Below are positions 55,414-64,000 of a DNA stretch of 64,000 bases, piece after piece. The first letter of the stretch is position 1. Each line of letters opens with the position of its first letter. Both the position numbers and the translations under genes were made by a program. The DNA is from Allobosea sp. CRIB-10. GTDB taxonomy: Bacteria; Pseudomonadota; Alphaproteobacteria; Rhizobiales; Beijerinckiaceae. The notes under the pieces are model-generated. The model was given only the letters and a program-made list of their open reading frames with translations, was not told the DNA's origin and searched no databases. The DNA lies in contig NZ_FOKP01000004.1 of NCBI RefSeq assembly GCF_900112185.1, positions 248,001-312,000 on the forward strand, given 5' to 3'.

Positions 55414-57417
55414 ATGACCAACGAGACGCAATACGAATCCACCTTCGGTGCCAGCATGCTCGAGCATGACGATGCGCCGCCGCAGAACCACTCCGCCAAC
55501 CCGACCATGGGCGAACTGATCGGTCAGCGCTTCTCGCGCCGTGGCCTGCTCAAGGGCGCCCTCGCCGTCTCCGCCATCTCCGCAACGGTCGGCGCGGCCG
55601 CGCTGGCTACTGCCGAGGAGGCCAAGGCCCAGGCGAAGGGCTCCGCTTTCAGCTTCAAGGAAGTCGAGGCCGGGGTCGACGCCGACCACCATGTCGCGGA
55701 GGGCTATCAGGCCGACGTGTTGCTGCGCTGGGGCGACCCGCTCTTCCCCGACGCGCCGGCCTTTGACCCGACGAAGCAGACGGCCGAGTCCCAGGCCAAG
55801 CAGTTCGGCTACAACAACGACTTCGTCGGCTACCTGCCGGTGCCGGGAGCGGCCGACCCGTCGGCCCATGGCGTGCTCTTCGTCAATCACGAATACACCA
55901 ACCCGCATCTGATGTTCCCGGGCGTCGTTGAGATCAAGGACGGCAAGCCGGTGATGAAGAACGCGACCCCGGAGCGTTTTGCGATCGAGGCGATGGCGCA
56001 TGGCGCGACCGTCGCCGAAATCCGCAAGACCGACGGCAAATGGGCGCTGGTGAAGAATTCCAAGTATAATCGCCGCATCACGGTCGCCACCGAGATGCAG
56101 CTCTCCGGCCCTGTCGCCGGTTCCGATCGCGTCAAGACCAATGCCGATGCCAGCGGCCGCAAGGTCTTCGGCACGCTGAACAACTGCTCGGGCGCGATGA
56201 CGCCCTGGGGCACTTTCGTCTCCGGCGAGGAGAACTTCCACGGCTACTTCTCCGGCAAGCTGCCGGACGGCCACCGCGAGGAGGCCAATTACAAGCGCCT
56301 CGCCATTCCCTCGGCGCCCTATGCCTGGGGCCGCTTCGAGGAGCGCTTCGACCTCGCCAAGGAGCCGAACGAGGCCAACCGCTTCGGCTGGGTGATCGAG
56401 GTCGATCCGTTCGATCCGAACTCGGTGCCGAAGAAGCGCACCGCGCTCGGCCGCTTCAAGCATGAAGGCGCCGACAGCATCGTCGCCAAGGATGGCCGCG
56501 TCGTCGTCTATCTCGGCGACGACGAGCGCTTCGACTATGTCTACAAATTCGTCACCGCCGGCCGCTTCGATCCGAACAACCGGGCCGCCAATATGGACCT
56601 GCTCGATGCGGGCACGCTCCATGTCGCCAAGTTCGCCGCCGACGGCACGGTCGAGTGGCTGCCGCTGGTCTTCGGCCAGGGTCCGCTCACGGCCGCCAAC
56701 GGCTTCGTAAGCCAGGCCGACGTGCTGATCGAGAGCCGCCGCGCCGGCGACCTGCTCGGCGCCACCAAGATGGACCGGCCGGAGGACATCACCCCGAACG
56801 GCGTCAACGGCCGCGTCTATGTGATGCTGACCAACAACACCAACCGCAAGGAAGACCAGGTCGACGCCGCCAATCCGCGCGCCAAGAACGCCTTCGGCCA
56901 CATCATCGAGATCATCGAGGATGGCGGCGACTTCACCGCGACCAAGGGCAAGTGGGAAGTGCTGCTGAAATGCGGTGATCCTTCCGTCGCCGCCGTCGGC
57001 GCCAGCTTCTCGACCGAGACCAGCAAGGATGGCTGGTTCGGCATGCCGGACAATGCGGTGGTCGATTCCGCCGGCCGGCTCTGGGTTTCGACCGACGGCA
57101 ACGGCCCGCAGGAGACCGGCCGCACCGACGGCCTCTGGGCGGTCGACACCGAAGGCGAGGCGCGCCGCACCTCGAAGCTGTTCTACCGCGTGCCGCATGG
57201 CGCCGAGCTCTGCGGACCCTGCTTCACACCGGACGACACCACCGCCTTCGTCGCCGTCCAGCATCCGGGCGACGACGGTCCGGACTGGCCGGCCTTCGGC
57301 CGTCGTTCCTATTACGAGGATCTCTCGACCCGCTGGCCCGACTTCAAGCCGGACATGCCGACGCGTCCCTCGGTGGTGGCGATCACCAAGCGCGGCGGAG
57401 GCAAGATCGGCGTGTGA
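55414..57417 (+). CDS. phoX: Tat-exported PhoX-type alkaline phosphatase (DUF839)
   Basis: The 667-residue protein has a twin-Arg leader (FSRRGLLKGALAVSAISATVG, Arg pair near residues 41-42) and a DUF839/PhoX beta-propeller with repeated GRVVVYLGDDERFDYVYKFV-type strands. PhoX is a monomeric calcium/iron phosphatase that releases phosphate from diverse phosphoesters in the periplasm when phosphate is short. The ATG at 55414 is chosen; a TTG 39 bases upstream is open but weak. A Pho-box-like repeat and a downstream terminator frame it as a single-gene unit. Confidence 0.88.
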   Translation: MTNETQYESTFGASMLEHDDAPPQNHSANPTMGELIGQRFSRRGLLKGALAVSAISATVGAAALATAEEAKAQAKGSAFSFKEVEAGVDADHHVAEGYQADVLLRWGDPLFPDAPAFDPTKQTAESQAKQFGYNNDFVGYLPVPGAADPSAHGVLFVNHEYTNPHLMFPGVVEIKDGKPVMKNATPERFAIEAMAHGATVAEIRKTDGKWALVKNSKYNRRITVATEMQLSGPVAGSDRVKTNADASGRKVFGTLNNCSGAMTPWGTFVSGEENFHGYFSGKLPDGHREEANYKRLAIPSAPYAWGRFEERFDLAKEPNEANRFGWVIEVDPFDPNSVPKKRTALGRFKHEGADSIVAKDGRVVVYLGDDERFDYVYKFVTAGRFDPNNRAANMDLLDAGTLHVAKFAADGTVEWLPLVFGQGPLTAANGFVSQADVLIESRRAGDLLGATKMDRPEDITPNGVNGRVYVMLTNNTNRKEDQVDAANPRAKNAFGHIIEIIEDGGDFTATKGKWEVLLKCGDPSVAAVGASFSTETSKDGWFGMPDNAVVDSAGRLWVSTDGNGPQETGRTDGLWAVDTEGEARRTSKLFYRVPHGAELCGPCFTPDDTTAFVAVQHPGDDGPDWPAFGRRSYYEDLSTRWPDFKPDMPTRPSVVAITKRGGGKIGV

Positions 57418-57424
57418 GCGAAGC

Positions 57425-57454
57425 CGTCATGGTCGGGCTTGCCCCGACCATCTC
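57425..57454. repeat. Partial family A repeat hairpin
   Basis: The first hairpin of the family A element, CGTCATGGTCGGG...CCCGACCATCTC, lies alone just after phoX. It resembles the left arm at 24362. Confidence 0.6.
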
Positions 57455-57465
57455 TTGAAATGGAA

Positions 57466-57497
57466 ACGCCCGGCGAAGTGCCGGGCGTTTTGCTTTT
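57466..57497 (+). terminator. Intrinsic terminator after phoX
   Basis: ACGCCCGGC (57466-57474) pairs with GCCGGGCGT (57480-57488) around GAAGT, followed by TTTTGCTTTT on the plus strand. Confidence 0.85.
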
Positions 57498-57516
57498 GGC
57501 TGCCATGCCGCTCCGC

Positions 57517-57614
57517 CGTCATGCTCGCCCTTGTGGCGAGCATCCACGTCTTGAACACCGAACTCGATCGGCGAAGCGAAGACGTGGATGGTCGGGACAA
57601 GCCCGACCATGACG
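57517..57614 (-). repeat. Intergenic repeat, family A, copy 2 (inverted)
   Basis: A 98-base element from CGTCATGCTCGCCCTTGTGG to GACAAGCCCGACCATGACG. It is nearly the reverse complement of 24362-24453, with small differences in the central loop. It lies between phoX and the fbaA stop. Confidence 0.8.
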
Positions 57615-57637
57615 GATGCCGCAGCTTCAGCGGGTGA

Positions 57638-58720
57638 TCACGCCGCCTTCTTGGCGCCGAAGGTCGGGTCGAGCTCGCCCTTGGCGTAGCGCTTGGCCAT
57701 GTCGGCCAGCGTGATCACGCGCTTGATCTTCGAGGCCTGGCCGGCGGTGTTGAACTCTTCCAGCCGCTTCTTGCAGAGCGCGGTCATCGCCTCCATCGCC
57801 GGCTTCAGATACTTGCGCGGGTCGAACTCGCCGGGATGCTCGGACAGGATCTTGCGGATCTGGCCGGTCATCGCCATCCGGTTGTCGGTGTCGATGTTGA
57901 TCTTGCGCACGCCGTGCTTGATGCCGCGCTGGATCTCCTCGACCGGAACGCCCCAGGTCTGGGGCATCTTGCCGCCATACTGGTTGATGATGTCCTGCAG
58001 GTCCTGCGGCACCGAGGAGGAGCCATGCATGACGAGGTGCATGTTCGGCAGCTTCTTGTGGATCTCCTCGATGACATGCATCGCGAGGATCGCGCCGTCG
58101 GGCTTGCGGGTGAACTTGTAGGCGCCGTGCGAGGTGCCCATGGCGATGGCGAGCGCGTCGACCTTGGTCTCGGCGACGAACTTCACCGCCTCGTCCGGAT
58201 TGGTCAGGAGCTGGTCGTGGCTGAGCTTGCCCTCGAAGCCGTGGCCGTCTTCCTTCTCGCCCTCGCCGCTTTCGAGCGAACCGAGCACGCCGAGTTCGCC
58301 CTCGACCGAGATGCCGCCGAGATGGGCCATGTCGGTGACGGTCCTGGTCACGCCGACATTGTAGTCCCAGTCGCCGGGGGTCTTGCCATCGGCCTTGAGC
58401 GAGCCGTCCATCATCACCGAGGTGAAGCCGGCCTGGATCGCGGTCATGCAGGTCGCCGGCTCGTTGCCATGGTCGAGATGCACGCAGACCGGGATATGCG
58501 GATAGATTTCGGTGACCGCGTCCATCATGTGCTTGAGCATGATGTCGTTGGCGTAGGAGCGCGCCCCGCGCGAGGCCTGGATGATCACCGGCGCATCCGT
58601 CGCGTCCGCCGCGGCCATGATCGCGAGCGCCTGCTCCATGTTGTTGATGTTGAAGGCCGGAACGCCGTAGTCGTTCTCGGCGGCATGGTCGAGCAATTGG
58701 CGAAGCGTGATGCGGGCCAC
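57638..58720 (-). CDS. fbaA: Fructose-bisphosphate aldolase, class II (Calvin-cycle subtype)
   Basis: The 360-residue zinc aldolase splits fructose-1,6-bisphosphate to dihydroxyacetone phosphate and glyceraldehyde-3-phosphate, or makes it in gluconeogenesis and the Calvin cycle. Metal and substrate sites appear as VHLDHG (near residue 80), [14 protein letters not shown] and [10 protein letters not shown]. The length and the sequence around the [12 protein letters not shown] segment fit the CbbA-like subtype. It lies downstream of pgk and a small coiled-coil gene. Confidence 0.94.
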   Translation of the reverse strand: MARITLRQLLDHAAENDYGVPAFNINNMEQALAIMAAADATDAPVIIQASRGARSYANDIMLKHMMDAVTEIYPHIPVCVHLDHGNEPATCMTAIQAGFTSVMMDGSLKADGKTPGDWDYNVGVTRTVTDMAHLGGISVEGELGVLGSLESGEGEKEDGHGFEGKLSHDQLLTNPDEAVKFVAETKVDALAIAMGTSHGAYKFTRKPDGAILAMHVIEEIHKKLPNMHLVMHGSSSVPQDLQDIINQYGGKMPQTWGVPVEEIQRGIKHGVRKINIDTDNRMAMTGQIRKILSEHPGEFDPRKYLKPAMEAMTALCKKRLEEFNTAGQASKIKRVITLADMAKRYAKGELDPTFGAKKAA

Positions 58721-58813
58721 GATGATCCTCCGGTTGGGCTCTGCTTTATCCGGAGGGTTTAGAATCGAACTGTGGCGGACGCAAAGCGAAACCCGCTGAA
58801 AACGTGAACGCGC

Positions 58814-59074
58814 TCAGCGCAGTCGTGCTTCGACAGCCGCCATCCGGTCCTCCAGCTTGACGATACGGTCGATCTCGAGCTGGTTCAGGCGCTCCTCGTA
58901 GACGCCTGCCGCCCCGCGCATCATCACCAGCATGGCGGCCGTGTTACGGCGCTCCTGCTTCTGGATGGTTTCGAGACGATCGAGGCGTTCCGTCACATCG
59001 CGACGGAACGCGGCAAGGTCTTCCTGAATTTTCATCAGGATCTGCGGAACGACGCCTTTGATGTTCTCGCTCAT
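58814..59074 (-). CDS. Small coiled-coil protein, 86 residues
   Basis: The short protein is a helical, charged sequence (QEDLAAFRRDVTERLDRLETIQKQERR, then DRIVKLEDRMAAVEARL) with heptad spacing and no membrane segment. The ATG at 59074 has only a weak GAGAACAT-like site; an ATG 12 bases upstream is also in frame. It resembles small uncharacterised proteins of Hyphomicrobiales. It lies between pgk and fbaA in the same direction. Confidence 0.6.
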   Translation of the reverse strand: MSENIKGVVPQILMKIQEDLAAFRRDVTERLDRLETIQKQERRNTAAMLVMMRGAAGVYEERLNQLEIDRIVKLEDRMAAVEARLR

Positions 59075-59128
59075 GCACGAGAACATAGCATAAACATCAC
59101 TGCGCTCAACCGCAGGCTGCGCCGCCGC

Positions 59129-60322
59129 TCAACCCTTCCGCAGCGCCTCGACGCCCGGCAGCGCCTTGCCTTCCATCCATTCGAGGAAGGCGCCGCCCGC
59201 GGTCGAGACGTAAGTGAGGTCCTCGGCGACCTCGGCGTGGTTCATCGCCGCGACCGTGTCGCCGCCGCCGGCGACAGCGACGAGCTTGCCGTCCCGCACC
59301 CGCTCCGCCACCGCCTTGGCGACAGCGACGGTCGCCGTGTCGAAGGGCGGTAGCTCGAAGGCGCCGAACGGCCCGTTCCAGACCACGGTCTTCACGCTGT
59401 TGAGCTTGAGCACGACCTCGGCGACGCTGAGCGGGCCGGCGTCGAGGATCATCTCGTCGGGCCCGACCTCGTTGATCGAGACGACACGATGGCCCGGATG
59501 CGCCTTGAACTCGCGCGCCACCAGCGCATCGACCGGCAGGATGATCTCGCAGCCGGCCGCCTTGGCCTTGGCCTCGATCTCGCGGGCGGTATCGGCGAGA
59601 TCGTGCTCACAGAGCGACTTGCCGACATTGACGCCGCGGGCGGCGAGGAAGGTGTTGGCCATGCCGCCGCCGATGACGAGCACATCGACCTTCTGCACCA
59701 GGTTCCCCAGCAGTTCGAGCTTGGTCGAGACCTTGGCGCCGCCGACGATAGCCATCACCGGGCGGGCCGGGTTGTCGAGGCCAGCCGAAAGCGCCTCCAG
59801 TTCGGCCTGCATGGTGCGCCCGGCATAGGCCGGCAGCAGATGCGCCAGCCCTTCGGTCGAGGCATGGGCGCGGTGGGCGGCCGAGAAGGCGTCGTTGACA
59901 TAGAGATCGCCATTGGCGGCGAGCGCCTTGACGAACTCGGGGTCGTTCTTCTCGTCGCCGGCGTGGAAGCGGGTGTTCTCGAGCAGCAGGATTTCGCCGT
60001 TCTTGGCGGCGGCGATCGCCTTCGGCGCCTCCTGGCCGATGCAGTCGCCGACGAAGATCACCGGCTGGCCAAGCGCATGCGCCAAGGCCGGCACGACCTG
60101 CCTGAGGCTGTTCTTCTCGTCGCGGCCCTTCGGCCGGCCGAAATGGGCGAGCAGGATGACCTTACCGCCCTTCTGCGCGATCTCGCGGATCGTCGGCAGG
60201 ATGCGGTCGATGCGGGTGGTGTCGGTGACCCTGCCCTCCTCCATCGGCACGTTGAGATCGACGCGGACGAGGACACGCTTGCCGGCGAGATCGGCGTCGT
60301 CGAGGGTGCGGAAAGCGGGCAT
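59129..60322 (-). CDS. pgk: Phosphoglycerate kinase
   Basis: The 397-residue enzyme makes ATP and 3-phosphoglycerate from 1,3-bisphosphoglycerate. The N-terminal [21 protein letters not shown], the substrate-binding HFGRPKG, the [10 protein letters not shown] segment and the C-terminal nucleotide site [10 protein letters not shown] are all intact. The ATG at 60322 begins the family N-terminus; the longer upstream frame lies over the next gene. It follows the glycolipid-binding-like gene by 13 bases. Confidence 0.96.
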   Translation of the reverse strand: MPAFRTLDDADLAGKRVLVRVDLNVPMEEGRVTDTTRIDRILPTIREIAQKGGKVILLAHFGRPKGRDEKNSLRQVVPALAHALGQPVIFVGDCIGQEAPKAIAAAKNGEILLLENTRFHAGDEKNDPEFVKALAANGDLYVNDAFSAAHRAHASTEGLAHLLPAYAGRTMQAELEALSAGLDNPARPVMAIVGGAKVSTKLELLGNLVQKVDVLVIGGGMANTFLAARGVNVGKSLCEHDLADTAREIEAKAKAAGCEIILPVDALVAREFKAHPGHRVVSINEVGPDEMILDAGPLSVAEVVLKLNSVKTVVWNGPFGAFELPPFDTATVAVAKAVAERVRDGKLVAVAGGGDTVAAMNHAEVAEDLTYVSTAGGAFLEWMEGKALPGVEALRKG

Positions 60323-60335
60323 GGAGAGTGCTCTC

Positions 60336-60905
60336 TTACAGGCGTTGAAACAGACAGGGATAATCCATGACGAGGCCGTCCTCGTCGACCGGAAGCTCGG
60401 CGGTGAAACTGCCATCGGCGGTCTCGAACCGGAAGAGCCTCGGTGCGAGGCAAGTGTAGATCTGCTCGGTGACGAATGGCTCGAAGCTGTCGAACGGTAC
60501 GAACAGCATGGCGATATGCCGGTGCTGGCCGGGCTCCAAAGCCAGGCGTCGGATCGGCAGCGTGTTGGTGAAGGGCGTGGCGGAGAGGTCGATGTCGATA
60601 CAAGCATCGAACGCCGGCGGATGGCCACGCTCGCTATCGTGCCAGGCGCCATCGCGCCGGGCCATGGCGAGCCGACGGCCGTCGGTCGTCGCGATCTCGA
60701 AGGAGCGCACCGTGAAATCAGCATTGCAAGCGATGCGATAGGTCGCACCGAAGCGGCTCCCGTCGCGCTCGCCGACCAGGACGGCATCGGCGCGAAGGCC
60801 GTTGGCCTCCGCGCGCAAGGTCAGATGTTCGAGCACACCGCCTTCCAGCGCCCGCCAGCGGACACTGCGCCCGTCCGCGAGATCGGCGGGCGGGCAGAAG
60901 CTCAT
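60336..60905 (-). CDS. Putative glycolipid-binding family protein
   Basis: The 189-residue protein has a beta-rich sequence with [16 protein letters not shown] at the N-terminus and [18 protein letters not shown] in the middle, consistent with the Glycolipid_bind (DUF1089) family whose role is unproven. There is no signal peptide. The start overlaps the preceding membrane-anchored coiled-coil gene as ATGA. The position between gap and pgk suggests shared transcription with glycolytic genes. Confidence 0.78.
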   Translation of the reverse strand: MSFCPPADLADGRSVRWRALEGGVLEHLTLRAEANGLRADAVLVGERDGSRFGATYRIACNADFTVRSFEIATTDGRRLAMARRDGAWHDSERGHPPAFDACIDIDLSATPFTNTLPIRRLALEPGQHRHIAMLFVPFDSFEPFVTEQIYTCLAPRLFRFETADGSFTAELPVDEDGLVMDYPCLFQRL

Positions 60906-61366
60906 CGCGGCAGGATCGGCGGCAGCACGCCGGGAACGCCGCTCTTCAACACGATCACCGTCAGGATGACGGTCAGCACCGCCGTGACGATGCCGGTGAG
61001 CAGCAAGGCGCCGAAGCGCGGGGTCGAATTGACACGCTGGCGCAGGGCCGAGAGTTCCTCGCGCAGGCCGGCGAAGTCCATCGTGCCAGCAGCGAGATCG
61101 ACCTTCTGGGCGCTGCGCTCCAGCGAGGCCTCGGCGCGGGTCAGCACCGCCTCGTAGCGCGCGAACTTCTCCTCGATCCGCGCAGCCTTCTCCTCGATGC
61201 GCGAAAGCTGATCGAGCTTGCGCGGGTCGCTGGCAGCAGCGGGCTCGGCCGGCTTCGCCTCGGAGGCGCGGGCCGCGGCGATCTCGGCCATGCTCGGGGC
61301 CGGCGGCACGATCACGGCCTCGGTAGGCGTGGTCGGCGTGGCGACGGTCGGCTCGATCTTGTTCAT
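60902..61366 (-). CDS. Tail-anchored coiled-coil protein of unknown function
   Basis: The 154-residue protein has a Pro/Ala/Thr-rich N-terminus, a central coiled coil (IEEKAARIEEKFARYEAVLTRAEASLERSAQ, about 58-95) and one C-terminal membrane helix (about 121-140, GALLLTGIVTAVLTVILTVIVL), so it is probably anchored with the N-terminus in the cytoplasm. Function is unknown. It overlaps the glycolipid-binding-like gene by 4 bases and lies 70 bases after gap in the same direction. Confidence 0.7.
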   Translation of the reverse strand: MNKIEPTVATPTTPTEAVIVPPAPSMAEIAAARASEAKPAEPAAASDPRKLDQLSRIEEKAARIEEKFARYEAVLTRAEASLERSAQKVDLAAGTMDFAGLREELSALRQRVNSTPRFGALLLTGIVTAVLTVILTVIVLKSGVPGVLPPILPR

Positions 61367-61436
61367 TGCGCGGTCCGTTCCTCGGCGGCGTGGGCGCGGC
61401 CGCACCGGATGGGCACGGCCGCAGCGATTGTATGGA

Positions 61437-62447
<1,011 letters not shown>

Positions 62448-62555
62448 CTCAATCCTCTCCTTCGCCGTTTGCCGGCGCAGCCGGCGTCATTCACGCGGGC
62501 AAATCGGCCAAACCAAGGCGGAACGCAAGGGCAGGCCTTAAAAATTTGAGACGGC

Positions 62556-64000
62556 TCAGCCGTTGTGACGCTTGATCGCCGCCTCGGCCACCGCCTCCGG
62601 CGTGATGCCGAAATGCTTGTAGACCTCCTTGTAGGGGCCGCTCGCCCCGAAGGAAGACATGCCGACGAAGCCGCCGTCGGCGCCGATCACGCCATCCCAG
62701 CCGAAGCGCACGGCCGCCTCGACCGCGATCTTGATCGGCGCATCGCCGATGATCCCTGCCTTGGTCGCCTCGTCCTGCTCAAGCAGTGCTTCCAGCGAGG
62801 GCACCGATACGACGCGGGCGCGAATGCCCTTATCGGCCAGGAGCTTGCGGGCAGCGACTGCGATCTCGACCTCGGAGCCCGAGGCGAAGAGCGAGACCTG
62901 CGCCTTGCCGCCTTCAGCCGCCAGCAATTCATAGGCGCCCTTGGCCGAGCGGTTCGTCGCCGAGGCGTCGGTGCGCACGGGCGCCAGGTTCTGGCGCGAG
63001 AGCGCCAGCACGGTCGGCCCGTCGGTGCGCTCCAGCGCGATCTGCCAGGCTTCGGCCGTCTCGATCGCATCGGCGGGTCGCAGCACGCGCATGTTCGGCA
63101 TGGCGCGCAAGCTGGCGATCTGCTCGACCGGCTGGTGGGTCGGCCCGTCCTCGCCGAGGCCGATCGAATCATGGGTCATGACATAGACGACCGGCAGGCC
63201 CATCAGCGCCGCGAGCCGCATCGAGGGGCGGGCATAGTCGGCGAAGACCAGGAAGGTGCCGCCGGCGGTGCGGAAACCGCCATGCAGGGTGATGCCGTTC
63301 ATCGCCGCGGCCATGCCGTGCTCGCGGATGCCGTAGCGGACATAGCGGCCCTTCGGGGTCTTCGGCGTGAAGTCCTCGGCCGCCTTCGTGCGCGTGTTGT
63401 TGGACGGCGTGAGGTCGGCCGAGCCCATCACCAGCTCCGGCATGACCGGCGCGATGGCTTCGAGCGCCAGCTCCGAGGCCTTGCGGGTCGCGACCGTGAC
63501 CGGGCTCGCAGCCAGCGCCTTCTTATGGGCGACCAGCGCCTTGGCGAGCTTGGCCGGCACGGTATGGTTCAGGCGTCGCTCGAACTCGCTGCGCTTGCGC
63601 TCGGACAAAGCCGCCAGGCGCGCATTCCACTCCTTGCGCTCGGCGAAGCCGCTGGCGCCAAAGCCGCGCCAGGCCGTGAGCACGTCGGCGGCGACCTCGA
63701 ACGGCCCGCCGGTGATGCCGAGCGCCTTCTTGGCGGCGGCGAGCTCGTCGGCGCCGAGCGGCTCGCCATGCGCCTTGGAGGTGCCGGCCTTCTTCGGCGC
63801 GCCGAATCCGATCACGGTCTTGCAGGCGATCAGCGTCGGCTTGTTCGACTTCTGGGCACGGCGGATCGCCGCCTCGATCGCGTCGGGATCATGCCCGTCG
63901 ACGCGTTCGGCCTTCCAGCCGCAGGCCTTGAAGCGCGCGACCTGATCGACCGAGTCGGAGATCGAGAGCGGCCCGTCGATCGAGATGCCGTTGTCGTCCC
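62556..64000 (-). CDS. tkt: Transketolase (3' part; continues past the right edge)
   Basis: The visible 481 residues cover the C-terminal two thirds of transketolase. The minus-strand frame continues beyond the Met at 63815 to the window edge and reads as family sequence (DDNGISIDGPLSISDS, RVDGHDPDAIEAAI, LIACKTVIGFG). The pyrimidine-binding domain has FRTAGGTFLVFADYARPSMRLAAL and the DSIGLGEDGPTHQPVEQIASLRAMP loop. It moves two-carbon units in the pentose phosphate and Calvin cycles. It heads the tkt-gap-...-pgk-...-fbaA series. Confidence 0.95.
   Translation of the reverse strand, partial: DDNGISIDGPLSISDSVDQVARFKACGWKAERVDGHDPDAIEAAIRRAQKSNKPTLIACKTVIGFGAPKKAGTSKAHGEPLGADELAAAKKALGITGGPFEVAADVLTAWRGFGASGFAERKEWNARLAALSERKRSEFERRLNHTVPAKLAKALVAHKKALAASPVTVATRKASELALEAIAPVMPELVMGSADLTPSNNTRTKAAEDFTPKTPKGRYVRYGIREHGMAAAMNGITLHGGFRTAGGTFLVFADYARPSMRLAALMGLPVVYVMTHDSIGLGEDGPTHQPVEQIASLRAMPNMRVLRPADAIETAEAWQIALERTDGPTVLALSRQNLAPVRTDASATNRSAKGAYELLAAEGGKAQVSLFASGSEVEIAVAARKLLADKGIRARVVSVPSLEALLEQDEATKAGIIGDAPIKIAVEAAVRFGWDGVIGADGGFVGMSSFGASGPYKEVYKHFGITPEAVAEAAIKRHNG

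Noticed and set aside
55369-57264. 631-codon open frame on the minus strand opposite phoX
   Set aside because: It mirrors the PhoX gene in the complementary frame, has shadow-type composition and no ribosome site.
60322-60787. Extended pgk frame reaching 60787
   Set aside because: The extension lies over the glycolipid-binding-like gene in another frame and the family N-terminus begins at 60322.

Overview
The window is high-GC DNA from an alphaproteobacterium of the Hyphomicrobiales. The best lineage guess is a Bosea-like or related Beijerinckiaceae/Methylobacteriaceae genome. This is inferred from the linkage chpT - cheAWYBR - ctrA - fliI, the yebC-ruvCAB-ybgC-tolQRAB-pal-cpoB-tilS-ftsH-glmM order, an EipA (DUF1134) gene, and rhizobial-style dispersed palindromic repeats. 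It looks like ordinary chromosome: no rRNA, no tRNA, no phage or insertion sequence genes and no CRISPR array were recognised.

Layout. 1-3.4 kb: the start of a membrane-anchored coiled-coil protein (runs off the left edge), eipA, a YHS-domain secreted protein and cysQ. 3.6-12.5 kb: signalling and motility block with chpT, cheA (hybrid, two CheW-like domains plus a receiver), cheW, cheY, cheB, cheR, then ctrA on the opposite strand and fliI. 12.5-15.2 kb: a thioredoxin-like gene and an MFS transporter lie on the minus strand between fliI and fliJ. 15-31 kb: a mixed metabolic region with an acetyltransferase, a TetR regulator, gpmI, a haloacid dehalogenase, a glutathione transferase, a divergent idonate/gluconate dehydrogenase pair, a Cache-GGDEF diguanylate cyclase, fhs, a Tat-exported intradiol dioxygenase facing a heme-c cysteine-rich exported protein, a small Fet4-like membrane protein, and the formaldehyde pair frmR-adhC.

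31-54 kb: cell-envelope and DNA-repair block on the minus strand: an outer-membrane beta-barrel with a perfect CtrA box upstream, glmM, ftsH, tilS, cpoB, pal, tolB, tolA, tolR, tolQ, ybgC, ruvB, ruvA, ruvC and yebC. The widely conserved order is interrupted by accessory genes (DUF2939, DUF2852, a TetR regulator, DUF3828, an acetyltransferase, an FAD oxidoreductase on the plus strand, a TauE permease and a large membrane alpha/beta-hydrolase-like protein). 54-57.4 kb: a soluble globin-fold chemoreceptor that appears to have lost its heme ligand, then a Tat-exported PhoX phosphatase behind a Pho-box-like direct repeat. 57.6-64 kb: central carbon genes fbaA, pgk, gap and tkt (cut by the right edge) with three small uncharacterised genes among them.

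Regulation visible in the sequence: one perfect TTAA-N7-TTAA box, GANTC sites upstream of ctrA, palindromes beside both TetR genes, frmR and the idn pair, and several good intrinsic terminators. Intergenic regions carry at least eight palindromic repeat copies. One pair in inverted orientation brackets the idn genes, and another pair lies 33 kb apart in opposite orientations. I found no clear new defence or mobile system. The most unusual items are the heme-ligand-less globin chemoreceptor, the alpha/beta hydrolase split by membrane segments, the heme-c/dioxygenase neighbours, and the CtrA-box outer-membrane gene.
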